41,990 nucleotides of DNA. It comes from a virus. A program made the translations under genes and the position numbers. A model generated the notes under the pieces. That model saw only the letters and a program-made list of their open reading frames with translations. It ran no database searches and was not told the origin of the DNA. The first letter of the stretch is position 1, and each line of letters begins with the position of its first letter. Of this stretch, positions 8,916 to 18,485 are shown piece after piece. The stretch covers positions 940 through 42,929 of the IMG/VR virus record IMGVR_UViG_3300029787_000050; one strand, given 5' to 3'.

Positions 8916-10442
8916 ATGAGTATAACAAGATCACAAATAGCTAGACAACTTATGATGGAAGGTGGAATGCCCAGAAAACGTTTCCAATTTGGTGGAATGG
9001 ATAGTGGCGGATATGATCCAGGAGTAGAATCTGGTTATGATGCTGGCATGAGTGGTGGATTTGGAGATTCTGGTGCCGTTGATACAGGAGATTTAGGTTC
9101 TGAAGCAGCAAATGTTGCAGCTAACTTATCGGCAACTTCTTTTGGAGGAGGTGGATCAGATGATTTAAACCCTGCTGAAAAATTTAGAATAGCTAGTTTA
9201 AAAAATCAAATAGACCAAATGTATGGTCAAGCATCTAAACTTCCTAGTTTCTTAAGTGCATTTAATATAGGTAGACCAAAATTTGCACCTGAATTTTATA
9301 CTGATATAGATCCTGATGAAATAGGTTTATCTGGAAAAGATGCAACTAGAGCTCAGAGAATAAGAGAAGCTATAAACAAAGCTCAAACAACAGGGATTTT
9401 AACACAAGCAGAATTTGAAAAAGCTTTTGGAAATATGAATATAAATACTCCTTCTGGACCAGATGATGGACCATCAACACCTATTATACCCATTGCACCA
9501 ACAATGATAGCCAAAGACGATAGTGATGACGATGAAATAGAAAATGAATTTGTGCAAAGATTTACATTACCTGAAAGATTTAGATTAGCTGAAGGTGGAG
9601 ATATGAGACAAGAATATGGTTTAGGAAGTCTTGTTAAAAAAATTACTGGAACTGTTAAAAAAGTTGCAAAGTCACCAATAGGTAAAGCAGCTTTAGCAAT
9701 TGGATTAGGTGCTTATGGTTTAGGAGCAGGACCTTTTGCATCAGGATCTTTAGCAAAAATACCAGGAGCAGGATTTTTAAAAAGTCCAGGGTTTTTAGAG
9801 TTTATGTTTAAAGGTGGTGACCCTGCATTTAAAAATTTAAAAAATAAAGGTGTATTTTCAGCTATAGCTGGTGCTTCAGCATTAGCAGGAGCTTTGACTC
9901 CTAAAGAGGAAGAACAAGAATCTTTAAGTCAAAGAATAGCAGATAGAACAGGTATTGATGTGACTGCGATTAGAAAAGAAGTTCAAGATGCATACGCATC
10001 TGGTAACACTGCTAGCTTAAGAACTAAATATCCTTTTTTAATACCTGAAACTGCCGCTGCAGATGGAGGTAGAATAGGTTTTGATAATGGAGGAACTTAT
10101 AAAGATTTTGAAGAATTTATGAAAAAAAGAGGTAAATTTCAAAAAGAACAAAATTTAAAACAATTACAAGAAGAGTTTAAACGATATATGAATAGAAATA
10201 AACCTGTTGAAGCTGCAGAAGGTGGTATGATGGACATGGGTGGTATGGAAATGGACCTTCGAGGAGGTGGTTTTGTGCCAATGGGAGCTGAAGAAAAAGC
10301 TGACGATGTGCCAGCAAGATTATCAAAAAATGAATTTGTATTTACTGCAGATGCTGTTAGAGCTGCAGGTGGAGGAAGCGTTGATAAAGGCGCAGATCTA
10401 ATGTATAAAACTATGAAACAATTAGAAAATAAGGTAGCATAA
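8916..10442 (+). CDS. Large virion-associated protein, Gly-rich
   Basis: AGGAG (8908-8912) precedes ATG 8916. The 508-residue protein has a Gly/Asp-rich N-terminus including GMPRKRFQFGGMDSGG, a short hydrophobic Gly/Ala region (~255-285), and a conserved-looking C-terminus with DDVPARLSKNEFVFTADAVR and AAGGGSVDKGADLMY. I recall this C-terminal block from many marine phage structural-region proteins, function unassigned. Its one-base overlap with the next gene and its place before three more large proteins suggest an internal virion or ejection protein (inference). Confidence 0.7.
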   Translation: MSITRSQIARQLMMEGGMPRKRFQFGGMDSGGYDPGVESGYDAGMSGGFGDSGAVDTGDLGSEAANVAANLSATSFGGGGSDDLNPAEKFRIASLKNQIDQMYGQASKLPSFLSAFNIGRPKFAPEFYTDIDPDEIGLSGKDATRAQRIREAINKAQTTGILTQAEFEKAFGNMNINTPSGPDDGPSTPIIPIAPTMIAKDDSDDDEIENEFVQRFTLPERFRLAEGGDMRQEYGLGSLVKKITGTVKKVAKSPIGKAALAIGLGAYGLGAGPFASGSLAKIPGAGFLKSPGFLEFMFKGGDPAFKNLKNKGVFSAIAGASALAGALTPKEEEQESLSQRIADRTGIDVTAIRKEVQDAYASGNTASLRTKYPFLIPETAAADGGRIGFDNGGTYKDFEEFMKKRGKFQKEQNLKQLQEEFKRYMNRNKPVEAAEGGMMDMGGMEMDLRGGGFVPMGAEEKADDVPARLSKNEFVFTADAVRAAGGGSVDKGADLMYKTMKQLENKVA

Positions 10443-11353
10443 TGGCAATAACAGAATCACGAGTATTACCACCACAATTTATAGAAGATCTAGCAACAGA
10501 TTATGGACAGCAATTAACAGCGTTAACGGCTCAACCTATTGATACATCAAAATTTGCACCTACGGTTGCGCAACAAGATCCATTACAGACGAGAGCAGCT
10601 GGTTTAGCTGAATCTGGTATTGCTTCTTTTCAACCTTTTATCGATGCAGCACAAGCAAGAGCAGGTGAAGCAGCAACAGGTATAGCTGGCGCTGAAGCAA
10701 TGTTAGGATCTGGTGCAGGTACAGGCGCAGGAACAATTCAAGATTTTATGTCTCCATATCAATCACAAGTTATTGATACAACACTTGCGGAGTTTGATAG
10801 AAACAGAGCTATACAAGAACAACGAATCAAGGACCAACAAGCAGCGCTAGGAGTTTTAGGTGCAGGTAGAGCAGGCGTACAGCTTTCCGAGTTCGGAACG
10901 GGATCTGATAGAGAGCGTGCACTATTACAAGCAGGATTATTACAACAAGGTTTTGGTGATGCAGTAGCCAGAAGACAACAAGATATAGCAAACAGACAAG
11001 GTTTAGCACAAAGCAGATTAGGTTTAGGACAATTTCAAACAGGACTAGCTGGACAAGTTCCTGGTTTACAAAGAGCAGATATTAGCACGTTAGGATCAGT
11101 GGGCGCTATCCAACAAGCACAAGCTCAGGCTCAAGCAGATGCAGCTAGAGAAACAAATAGACTTGCAGCTTTTGAACCATATGAAAGATTAAATACTTTT
11201 GGATCAGGTATCGCACAATTAATTAGTGGCTACCCAGGTAGAACACAATTTACATCTGTGCCTAACCCAACTCCATTACAAACAGCTCTTGGTGTAGGTT
11301 CTACATTAGCTGGAATATATGGAAACATAGTAGGACCAGTAAGAGTAAGATAA
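10442..11353 (+). CDS. Probable internal virion/ejection protein, Ala-Gln-rich
   Basis: The 303-residue product is rich in Ala, Gln and Gly with long amphipathic helices (ALLQAGLLQQGFGDAVARRQ) and a Gly-rich C-terminal hydrophobic patch (ALGVGSTLAGIYGNIVGP). This composition is typical of podovirus ejection proteins, which leave the virion and insert into the host envelope. It overlaps both neighbours (TAATG). There are no enzyme motifs. A role like P22 gp7/gp20 is inferred from composition and context. Confidence 0.65.
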   Translation: MAITESRVLPPQFIEDLATDYGQQLTALTAQPIDTSKFAPTVAQQDPLQTRAAGLAESGIASFQPFIDAAQARAGEAATGIAGAEAMLGSGAGTGAGTIQDFMSPYQSQVIDTTLAEFDRNRAIQEQRIKDQQAALGVLGAGRAGVQLSEFGTGSDRERALLQAGLLQQGFGDAVARRQQDIANRQGLAQSRLGLGQFQTGLAGQVPGLQRADISTLGSVGAIQQAQAQAQADAARETNRLAAFEPYERLNTFGSGIAQLISGYPGRTQFTSVPNPTPLQTALGVGSTLAGIYGNIVGPVRVR

Positions 11354-12432
11354 TGAATAGAATATTAAAAAGACCAATGTTTAAAATGGGTGGCGATGTT
11401 GAAGACATTGGCATCATGGATGGCATGCGTACAAGATTTGCCAACGGTGCATTTGGTAGAAAACAAAGAAGAGCTCAAAGAACTACAAATCCTTTTTTTG
11501 ATCCTAGAACAACTTTACCTAGTATGGAAAGTGGTAGAAGAAGAGTTAGAACAATACCTACTCCTTTGTATGAAGATTTTCCTCAAATAGATCAACCTAG
11601 ATTTGCTAGTTTAAATACTGGAACAATGTCTGATGCATCAACTGGAACAGGTATTACATCTACTTTAAAATCTGATGCTAATGTTGAAATGGATTTACCT
11701 GAATCAGATTTAAAATCAACACCATCTATTATCAAAGGTAAAGATGAAGGTGAAGGTGGAGGTGGATCTGATGATAAAGGTATGAGAACTATGAGAGGTT
11801 TTGGAACTCCATCATTAAATGATTTTTTAATTAATTTTGGTTTAAATTTAGTATCAGCAACACCTAGAGGTGGTTTACTTGCTACAGCTGCAGAATCTGC
11901 AAAAGAACCATTTAGAGCAATGCAGGCTAGAAAATTACAAGAAGAGGCTCTTGAAGAAGAAAGAGAGTTTCAAAAAGAATTAAAAATGATGGATAGAAGT
12001 GAAATAGAAAAACAAGCTAGACTTATGTCAAATACAAAAGGCAATAAATATTTTAATGATTATGAAGGTGCATTAAATGAAATACTTTCAGCAAGGCTTA
12101 AAGATGCTAGTCCTTTTAGAAAAGAAAGAAATCCAGTCGCTATTGCAAAAGATAACTTAGTGAATGATAATGTTCCAACAACAATCGCAGAATTTGCTGC
12201 GCCATATCAAGCAAACATAACAAAAATTATACAAAATAATAAAGAAATACCATTTGATGTTCTTCAACCCTATGCTTACAAAGGTAGAACAGATTATGAA
12301 GATGGTGCTGTATATATAGAACCAGTAAATGGTAAATTAAAAAGATACGATAAAAAAGCAAAAAAATTCATAGACATAGGATTTATTGATACATCAGGGA
12401 AAGTTACGACAGAACAAACTCCTGGTGAATAG
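11353..12432 (+). CDS. Virion-associated protein with RPMFKMGG N-terminus
   Basis: The 359-residue protein starts MNRILKRPMFKMGG, a motif shared in form with other large proteins in this window (see findings). The middle is low-complexity Ser/Thr/Gly (~110-150), followed by a charged helical region (EEALEEEREFQKELKMMDR) and a mixed C-terminal domain. No known domain is recognised. Its place in the four-gene run between ejection-like proteins suggests a virion component. Confidence 0.65.
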   Translation: MNRILKRPMFKMGGDVEDIGIMDGMRTRFANGAFGRKQRRAQRTTNPFFDPRTTLPSMESGRRRVRTIPTPLYEDFPQIDQPRFASLNTGTMSDASTGTGITSTLKSDANVEMDLPESDLKSTPSIIKGKDEGEGGGGSDDKGMRTMRGFGTPSLNDFLINFGLNLVSATPRGGLLATAAESAKEPFRAMQARKLQEEALEEEREFQKELKMMDRSEIEKQARLMSNTKGNKYFNDYEGALNEILSARLKDASPFRKERNPVAIAKDNLVNDNVPTTIAEFAAPYQANITKIIQNNKEIPFDVLQPYAYKGRTDYEDGAVYIEPVNGKLKRYDKKAKKFIDIGFIDTSGKVTTEQTPGE

Positions 12433-12440
12433 GAGTAAAA

Positions 12441-15400
12441 ATGGCTGTAAAAAAGTACGATCCTTTTGATTTTTCACAACCGGAAAAAGAAAACGAAACA
12501 AATTTAGCTGTATCTATAGCATCTGGTATAGGATCAGGTTTAATTAAAATACCTTTGGGCCTTACGTCAGTAGCAGCAGAAGTTTATGATGCTGTAAGAG
12601 GTGAAGGATTAAAAATAGAAGATAGTGCTGTTGCAAGATTAGAAAAATTTCTTGATGATTCTGTTGTTGGAGACGTTGTTAAAGGTTTAGAAGATAGAGC
12701 TAGAGATTCAGCTGCAGGAAAAATTTTAGAGGCGTTAGTTCAAGTTGGAATACCGGCAGGTGTTGGAACTAAAATAGCATCTACTATTGCTTCTAAAACA
12801 GTGCGAGCTATCCAAAAAGGAAAAAGAGTACAATTAAATAATAAAAATATATCTAAAGCAGCAAAAAAAGCTTCACAATTAGGTAGATTTGCAACTGTTG
12901 CTGCAGGAGGTTCTGCAGGTGCTGCGTTGGTCTATGATATAGAGGATATTGGTACATTTGGAGATATATCTAGTTTACCTACAGATTTAGATAGAGACGA
13001 AAGAAAAGATAGTTCTGATGATGCAATTAGAAGATTAGAAAACAGAGCTAAATTTTTTTATGAAGGTATTTTAATATCACCGTTTGCTTATGGCGTGGGT
13101 AAATCCGCAAGTTTGTTAGCAAAAAAAGGTAAAGAATTAGCTTTTAGTAATTCTTCTTTTGAAAGAATAGTAGATAAATATTTAGGTGCACCATTCAGAC
13201 CAAGAGGTAAAAAAACACAAGAATTATTTGAAGCACAAATGAAAGTAGAAGGTCGAGAAGGATCTGCTGCTATTGTTGCAAAAGATTTATTAAGAGACAC
13301 TGATGAAGTGTTAAAAACTGTTTACGATAAAACTATTGACGCTGCCAGTAGAGTAAAGAATACAGATTTAATAGTAGAACAAATGGATAATTTACTTAAA
13401 TCAGGAAAAGATCAAATAAAAGATAATAAATTTTTATTTCAATATTTTGATAAGAAAAAATTAAGTGATTTTAATAAATCATTAGAAAATATAGGTGTAC
13501 CAAAAGAACAAAGACAATCTTTAATTGGCACTTTAACAGATGCAAGAAACTCATTTAACACTTTAAAATCACAAGTTTTACAAGGTGGTAATGTAAATGT
13601 AGGAAATAAAGAATTAAATGAATTTTTTAGTAATAGATTAAAATACACATTAAGTAATGATTATAAAATTTTTGAAAATAAAAAATTATTTAAATTAAAC
13701 AGGTACGAACCTACAAAAGATGCAAAAGATAGAGTTGTCGATTTGTTTATGAATTATGCTAGAGCAAATAAAAGACCTTATGCAAATAGACAAGAGGCTG
13801 TTCTTGAAGTTGATCAAATGATGGAAAGTGTAAAAATGGATAAAGTCACTAGAGCACCTGTATTTAGATTTGAAAATAAAAATGCTTTATCAGATGTAGC
13901 AGTTCAAGAAGTAAATATCGCTGAATCTATAAGTCAAAATAAATTTGATGCAAAAGATTTAATAAAATCACAAAAAGATGTGAAAGCATTTAGAGAATTA
14001 TTTGGAGAAATTAAAGATGCTAGAAGAACTATTATTAATAATATGCAAGCTTTGGCTAGTGTTTCTGCAAGAGATGAATTTTATAATACTATAGCTAAAA
14101 CAGGTAAATTAGTTTTTGATACTCCTGGTGCAGCTAGAAATGCTTTACCAAATAGAGAAATAATGAGAGGTAGACAAGGATTACAATTAAGCTCATCTTT
14201 AGGAGAACAAGTTTATACAAATCCATTAAATGGTAAGTTTACATCACAAGAATTTGCAGACGCAATAAATTTTGCAGAACAACTACCTTTTGATGGTTTA
14301 ATGAAAGAGGCATTATATAGACACTTTATAGCTATACCGAAAGGATTAGCACAAGTTGCAAAAACAGTTTTAAGTCCGTTTACACACATGCGTAACTTTA
14401 CAAGTGCTGTTGCATTTAGTTTGGGCACAGGTAACTTATTTAAAAACCCTGCATTTGTATTAAGTAATTTTAAAAAATCTTTTAATACAATACAACCACA
14501 ATTATTATATAGAAATTTACCAGAGGACCAAGCATTCTACAGATTTCTATTAGATGAGGGTGTAGTAAACTCAAGTTCTACTTTTCAAGACGTACAAGGA
14601 TTATTAAAAGATATATCAAAAGGTGGAGATGTTATTGAAAGAGTTTTTGGTAAACTTGGTAAGAGAACTAATAGAATATTTAGAGGTGCTCAAGATTTAT
14701 ATGTAGCGGAAGATGATTTTTATAAAATATATAACTATCTTGCAGAGTATGACAATTTATTGAATGCTTTTCCAAATAGAAGTAAATTAGAAATGGCAAG
14801 AGAGGCAGCTGGTATTGTTAGAAATACAGTGCCAAACTATGCATATGTCTCTGATTTTATAAAAGGTTTACGTAGATCACCTCTTGGTAATTTCGTATCT
14901 TTTCCAGCAGAGATAATAAGAACATCACACAATATTGCACAACAAGGTATTAAAGAATTAAAAAATCCTGCAACACGAAGTATTGGTGCAAGAAGATTAG
15001 TTGGTTTTGGAACTGCAGTAACATTAATTCCACCAACTGTAGTTGAAGGTTTTAGAGGTCTATATGGAATATCCAGAGAACAATTAGCTGGCATGAGAGA
15101 ATTTTTACCAGATTGGTCTAGAGAATCTACAATCATACCTAATAAAGATAAAGATGGTAATTTATACTATACAGATTTTAGTCATGGCTTTGCTTATGAT
15201 ACAGTTATAAATCCAATACAATCTCTTATTGCTAACGTTGAAGCTGAAGATGAAGAACCATTAATAAAAGGTTTAGTAGAAGGTACATCAAGAGGTATAT
15301 CTAGATTAGTTGATCCTTTCATTAGTGAATCTATTTGGTTTGGTGCAATACAAGATGTGTTTTCTAGAGGTGGTAGAACAGCAACTGGTAGAAGACTATA

Positions 15401-16214
15401 TAATCCTGAAGAACCAGCTGGTGATAAATATGCAAAAGTTTTAAAACATGTATCAGAAGCCTTATTACCTGGTTCTGTTCCACAGTTTACAAGAGTGGGG
15501 CAAGCAGCAATATTTGGTGAAGACCCAGAAACAGGTAGAGATTTATCTCTATCAGGTGAGATTGGTGGATTTTTTGGATTTAGAAATATTAAAATGGATA
15601 TACCTGAATCCATGGGATACAAAATTACAGACTACAATAAAAACTTAAGAGATTCACGAGCTTTACTACCAAGACCACAAGGTAATGTAAAATCAGAAGA
15701 TATCATAGATGGTTTTATAAAAGGTAATGAAGCTAGATTTAAAGGCATGCAACAAATGAGAAAGAGTATAGATGCTATGAAATCTTTAGATTACAGTGAT
15801 AGACAGATAGCAGAAATTTTTGATAAACGTAATTTAAAACGTGAGTATAGAGCTTTAACACAAAATAGATTTAAACCATTTGATATACCAGAAGGTTTAG
15901 AGGATGCATTTATAAGAAATGCAAGAGAAAATAATTATGATAATCCATTTAATACACAGACAGCTATCACAATAGGTAATATTTTAAGACGATTAAGAAA
16001 TTTAACTTTAGATGGTGAGTATCCTACATTTGATTTTGAAGAGCCAATCGAAATAGAAAATTTAGGTTCACTGCCAGCAGAAGTTGGATCAGCAACACCA
16101 ATAGTGCAACCAATACAAAACGCTCAAGTGTTACCACAAACTAACTTGACACCAATAGAAACTGCTTTATTGTCACCCGAAGAACAGATTATAAGACAAA
16201 GGAATAGAACTTAA
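12441..16214 (+). CDS. Very large internal virion protein
   Basis: At 1257 residues this is the largest product in the window. AGGAG (12431-12435) precedes ATG 12441. The first ~230 residues contain hydrophobic Gly/Ala stretches (SIASGIGSGLIKIPLGLTSV, AAGGSAGAALVY) that could interact with membranes; the rest is mostly helical and basic. I see no polymerase, transglycosylase or peptidase motif, so it is not a virion RNA polymerase. Size, position after ejection-like genes and membrane-active segments fit a DNA-ejection conduit protein, analogous in role to P22 gp16 or T7 gp16. Its stop overlaps the next start (TTAATGG). Confidence 0.7.
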   Translation: MAVKKYDPFDFSQPEKENETNLAVSIASGIGSGLIKIPLGLTSVAAEVYDAVRGEGLKIEDSAVARLEKFLDDSVVGDVVKGLEDRARDSAAGKILEALVQVGIPAGVGTKIASTIASKTVRAIQKGKRVQLNNKNISKAAKKASQLGRFATVAAGGSAGAALVYDIEDIGTFGDISSLPTDLDRDERKDSSDDAIRRLENRAKFFYEGILISPFAYGVGKSASLLAKKGKELAFSNSSFERIVDKYLGAPFRPRGKKTQELFEAQMKVEGREGSAAIVAKDLLRDTDEVLKTVYDKTIDAASRVKNTDLIVEQMDNLLKSGKDQIKDNKFLFQYFDKKKLSDFNKSLENIGVPKEQRQSLIGTLTDARNSFNTLKSQVLQGGNVNVGNKELNEFFSNRLKYTLSNDYKIFENKKLFKLNRYEPTKDAKDRVVDLFMNYARANKRPYANRQEAVLEVDQMMESVKMDKVTRAPVFRFENKNALSDVAVQEVNIAESISQNKFDAKDLIKSQKDVKAFRELFGEIKDARRTIINNMQALASVSARDEFYNTIAKTGKLVFDTPGAARNALPNREIMRGRQGLQLSSSLGEQVYTNPLNGKFTSQEFADAINFAEQLPFDGLMKEALYRHFIAIPKGLAQVAKTVLSPFTHMRNFTSAVAFSLGTGNLFKNPAFVLSNFKKSFNTIQPQLLYRNLPEDQAFYRFLLDEGVVNSSSTFQDVQGLLKDISKGGDVIERVFGKLGKRTNRIFRGAQDLYVAEDDFYKIYNYLAEYDNLLNAFPNRSKLEMAREAAGIVRNTVPNYAYVSDFIKGLRRSPLGNFVSFPAEIIRTSHNIAQQGIKELKNPATRSIGARRLVGFGTAVTLIPPTVVEGFRGLYGISREQLAGMREFLPDWSRESTIIPNKDKDGNLYYTDFSHGFAYDTVINPIQSLIANVEAEDEEPLIKGLVEGTSRGISRLVDPFISESIWFGAIQDVFSRGGRTATGRRLYNPEEPAGDKYAKVLKHVSEALLPGSVPQFTRVGQAAIFGEDPETGRDLSLSGEIGGFFGFRNIKMDIPESMGYKITDYNKNLRDSRALLPRPQGNVKSEDIIDGFIKGNEARFKGMQQMRKSIDAMKSLDYSDRQIAEIFDKRNLKREYRALTQNRFKPFDIPEGLEDAFIRNARENNYDNPFNTQTAITIGNILRRLRNLTLDGEYPTFDFEEPIEIENLGSLPAEVGSATPIVQPIQNAQVLPQTNLTPIETALLSPEEQIIRQRNRT

Positions 16215-16408
16215 TGGCTATTGAACCTAAAACTACTAGAGAACACATTGTATCCCTGTATGGACATATAAAGGGTGTTAAAAAAGATATTACACACATG
16301 CATCATGGTATTCACAAATTGGGTGGCAAGATAGACAAAATCTATTGGGTTCTTTTAACAGCTGTGGGGGCTGTTGCATTATTAGCGTTAGAAAGATTTA
16401 TAACTTAA
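16214..16408 (+). CDS. Small single-span membrane protein, holin-like candidate
   Basis: The 64-residue protein has a helical, His/Lys-rich N-terminal half (TREHIVSLYGHIKGVKKDI) and one clear C-terminal transmembrane segment (WVLLTAVGAVALLALERF, ~45-62). Similar small proteins are frequent in marine phages near structural genes. It overlaps the preceding gene by one base and the convergent minus-strand membrane gene by four. Holin or membrane-anchoring function is possible but unproven. Confidence 0.75.
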   Translation: MAIEPKTTREHIVSLYGHIKGVKKDITHMHHGIHKLGGKIDKIYWVLLTAVGAVALLALERFIT

Positions 16409-16617
16409 TCCTCTGAATCATCATGCCAGCGTTCATTTATTTTGCTGGCCATCCAGACGGCAACAGGAATACATAATATAAAAGTTAACTCCATTGATTT
16501 TTGCACGGAGTAATCAAAGTTATGATTTAATATTGTTGTTATTACAACAGGTGTAAATGCTCCTACGCAGAATAATATTGCCATTCTTATGTGAAAAGGT
16601 GGTCGCTTCATATCCAC
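16405..16617 (-). CDS. Two-span membrane protein, holin-like candidate
   Basis: The 70-residue product has two hydrophobic segments (~11-29 AILFCVGAFTPVVITTI and ~43-59 LTFILCIPVAVWMA) and a charged acidic tail (NERWHDDSED). The start overlaps the end of the SNF2-type helicase by 10 bases, so the two form a minus-strand operon. Size and topology fit a class II-like holin, but pairing with a helicase is unusual, so superinfection exclusion or membrane anchoring are alternatives. Confidence 0.7.
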   Translation of the reverse strand: MDMKRPPFHIRMAILFCVGAFTPVVITTILNHNFDYSVQKSMELTFILCIPVAVWMASKINERWHDDSED

Positions 16618-18038
16618 TCTTTTAACTCTTCTCCCATGACTTGTGAAGCAATATTTATTTTTTTACGTAAAGATTTAACAATTTTAGTATCCACAGTTTC
16701 TTCTGCTATAATGTCTATATATGTTACTTTTTCTTTTTGCCCTATTCTATGTGCTCTGTCCTCTGATTGCATTCTTTTCTCAAGGTCATGACCATTAGAA
16801 TAATAGATAACAGTATTAGCTTGAACTAACGTAATACCAAAACCTCCAGTATGAGGGGTGCCTACAAAGAATCTTACTTTTTTATTTGTTTTAAAATTTT
16901 TAATTGCATAGTCTCGTTCTTCAGGTAACGTTTTACCATAGTAATGGACCACGGAACCCGGACCAAACTTTTCCTCTATAATCTTAAATATATTTCTAAC
17001 GTCATGTTGATAGTGGGCCCAAATAATGGCCTTACCATCTACCTCTTCTAATACATCTAATAATTCTGATATTCTATTGTTTTTAACTTCTTGTATAGTT
17101 CCATCATCTGCAGAAAAATGACCACAAGTTATTTGATGTAATCTCATTAATTGAGTTAATGCAGTTGTAGTTGTAACAGTTTTACCATTTAATGTGGCTA
17201 AAGCTTCTTTACGCATCTGTTGATACAATTTTTTTTGTTCTGGCGTTAAATCTATTTGTCTCTTTAAATAAATTTTATCAGGTAAATCTAAACAATCTTG
17301 TTTTAAAACTCTATATGAAAAAGGTTTTAATTTATCAGATAGTTCAGTTAAGTTTTTAAAACCAGATACTAATTGTATTGACCTTCCAGATATATTAGCT
17401 GTTTTCATTATAGCATATCTCATTCTAAACGAGTAGTAAGACTCATGATTTAAGTGATAAGGATCTAAAAAATAACATTGTGTAAATAAATCTAATGGAT
17501 TTTTAGTAACAGGAGATCCTGTCATTATTCTTCTATATTTAGTAAGAGGTGTTAAATCTAAAATATTTCTAGTTCTTTTTGCTTTTGGATTTTTTATTGT
17601 GGTCGACTCATCAATAGCCATTAAAGGTTTATGTGCACGTAAAAATTTCATTGCAAATTCTTTACCTTTTGTTGTGCTAAACGCCTCTACATTCATTACT
17701 AAAATATGAAGAGCTGTTTCTATTTCAAATAATTGTAATAATTTATCTTCTTGTTTTTTATTAATGTTTGATTGCCACATTACGGTCACATTTTCTATGT
17801 GGTCAGGTAAGTGTTCAGGCAACTCCTGATTGTACCAAGTGCCTATAACTCCTTTAGGTGCAATAATTAAGGCAGCATCTACTTTACCTTTATCGTAAAG
17901 CATTGCTAAATTATCTATTAGTACCTTTGTTTTGCCGGTACCCATTTCCATAAAATATGCAAAAGATTCTTGGTTCCAAGATTTTTCTAACGCAGTAATC
18001 TGATGTGCATATGGCTTTGTCTTAAATTTATATTTCAT
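16608..18038 (-). CDS. SNF2/DEAD-like superfamily 2 helicase
   Basis: The 476-residue protein has helicase motifs in order: Walker A MGTGKTK (residues 32-38), motif II IDEST (142-146, in place of DEAH), motif III TGSP (173-176), and motif VI QSEDRAHRIGQ (424-434), which is typical of SNF2-like enzymes. An ATP-dependent DNA translocase in phage replication, recombination or transcription is expected. It is transcribed divergently from the replication genes through a shared 42-base promoter region (18039-18080). The only downstream gene in its unit is a small membrane protein. Confidence 0.92.
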   Translation of the reverse strand: MKYKFKTKPYAHQITALEKSWNQESFAYFMEMGTGKTKVLIDNLAMLYDKGKVDAALIIAPKGVIGTWYNQELPEHLPDHIENVTVMWQSNINKKQEDKLLQLFEIETALHILVMNVEAFSTTKGKEFAMKFLRAHKPLMAIDESTTIKNPKAKRTRNILDLTPLTKYRRIMTGSPVTKNPLDLFTQCYFLDPYHLNHESYYSFRMRYAIMKTANISGRSIQLVSGFKNLTELSDKLKPFSYRVLKQDCLDLPDKIYLKRQIDLTPEQKKLYQQMRKEALATLNGKTVTTTTALTQLMRLHQITCGHFSADDGTIQEVKNNRISELLDVLEEVDGKAIIWAHYQHDVRNIFKIIEEKFGPGSVVHYYGKTLPEERDYAIKNFKTNKKVRFFVGTPHTGGFGITLVQANTVIYYSNGHDLEKRMQSEDRAHRIGQKEKVTYIDIIAEETVDTKIVKSLRKKINIASQVMGEELKEWI

Positions 18039-18045
18039 CTTTCTA

Positions 18046-18079
18046 TTGACAGATATATAGGATTTTGCTAAAAAGTCAA
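18046..18079. promoter_or_regulatory. Compact divergent promoter, helicase and replication operon
   Basis: Plus strand: TTGACA 18046-18051, 17-base spacer, TAAAAA 18069-18074, then 6 bases to ATG 18081 with no ribosome site, so the mRNA may be leaderless. Minus strand: TTGACT 18079-18074, 16-base spacer, TATATC 18057-18052, toward the helicase start at 18038. TATAGGAT (ATCCTATA on the minus strand) lies at 18056-18063. Confidence 0.65.
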
Positions 18080-18080
18080 T

Positions 18081-18485
18081 ATGAAAGATAAAGAAAGTAT
18101 TAATTATTCAGAAGTAAAAAAAGATAGACCATCAACAGTTTATGTTGTGCAAGAAATTTCTGGCACAAGAGAGGGTCGTCCTAAATTTAATATTATGGGT
18201 GCATCTGAATTTGGTAAATTAGAATTTTTACTAGATGAAAGATCACAAATGATTTTTTCTCCTGGACCATTAATAATTAAATTAAGAAAACTATTAAAAG
18301 ATTTCAGACCGACAGATTACTTGTTATTAACAGGAGATCCTGCTATAATAGGTGTAGTCTGCTGTTTGATAACTGATATAACAAATGGTAGATTCAATCT
18401 TTTAAAATGGGATAGACAAGAAAAAAAATATTATCCTATTGAGATTGATATTTACGGAACAAGGAAAACGAATGACTGCGATTGA
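18081..18485 (+). CDS. Conserved phage protein of unknown function, first replication-operon gene
   Basis: The 134-residue protein contains RKLLKDFRPTDYLLLTGDP and NGRFNLLKWDRQEKKYYPIE, blocks I recall as conserved in marine phage replication regions without assigned function. It is soluble, with a central hydrophobic stretch (AIIGVVCCLI). It starts directly after a promoter with no Shine-Dalgarno site, and its 3' end overlaps the next gene by 14 bases. It may be an early regulator or a replication accessory factor (inference). Confidence 0.75.
   Translation: MKDKESINYSEVKKDRPSTVYVVQEISGTREGRPKFNIMGASEFGKLEFLLDERSQMIFSPGPLIIKLRKLLKDFRPTDYLLLTGDPAIIGVVCCLITDITNGRFNLLKWDRQEKKYYPIEIDIYGTRKTNDCD

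Noticed and set aside
12441-16214. Virion RNA polymerase (N4-like)
   Set aside because: Length is far below N4-type enzymes and no RNA polymerase motifs are visible.
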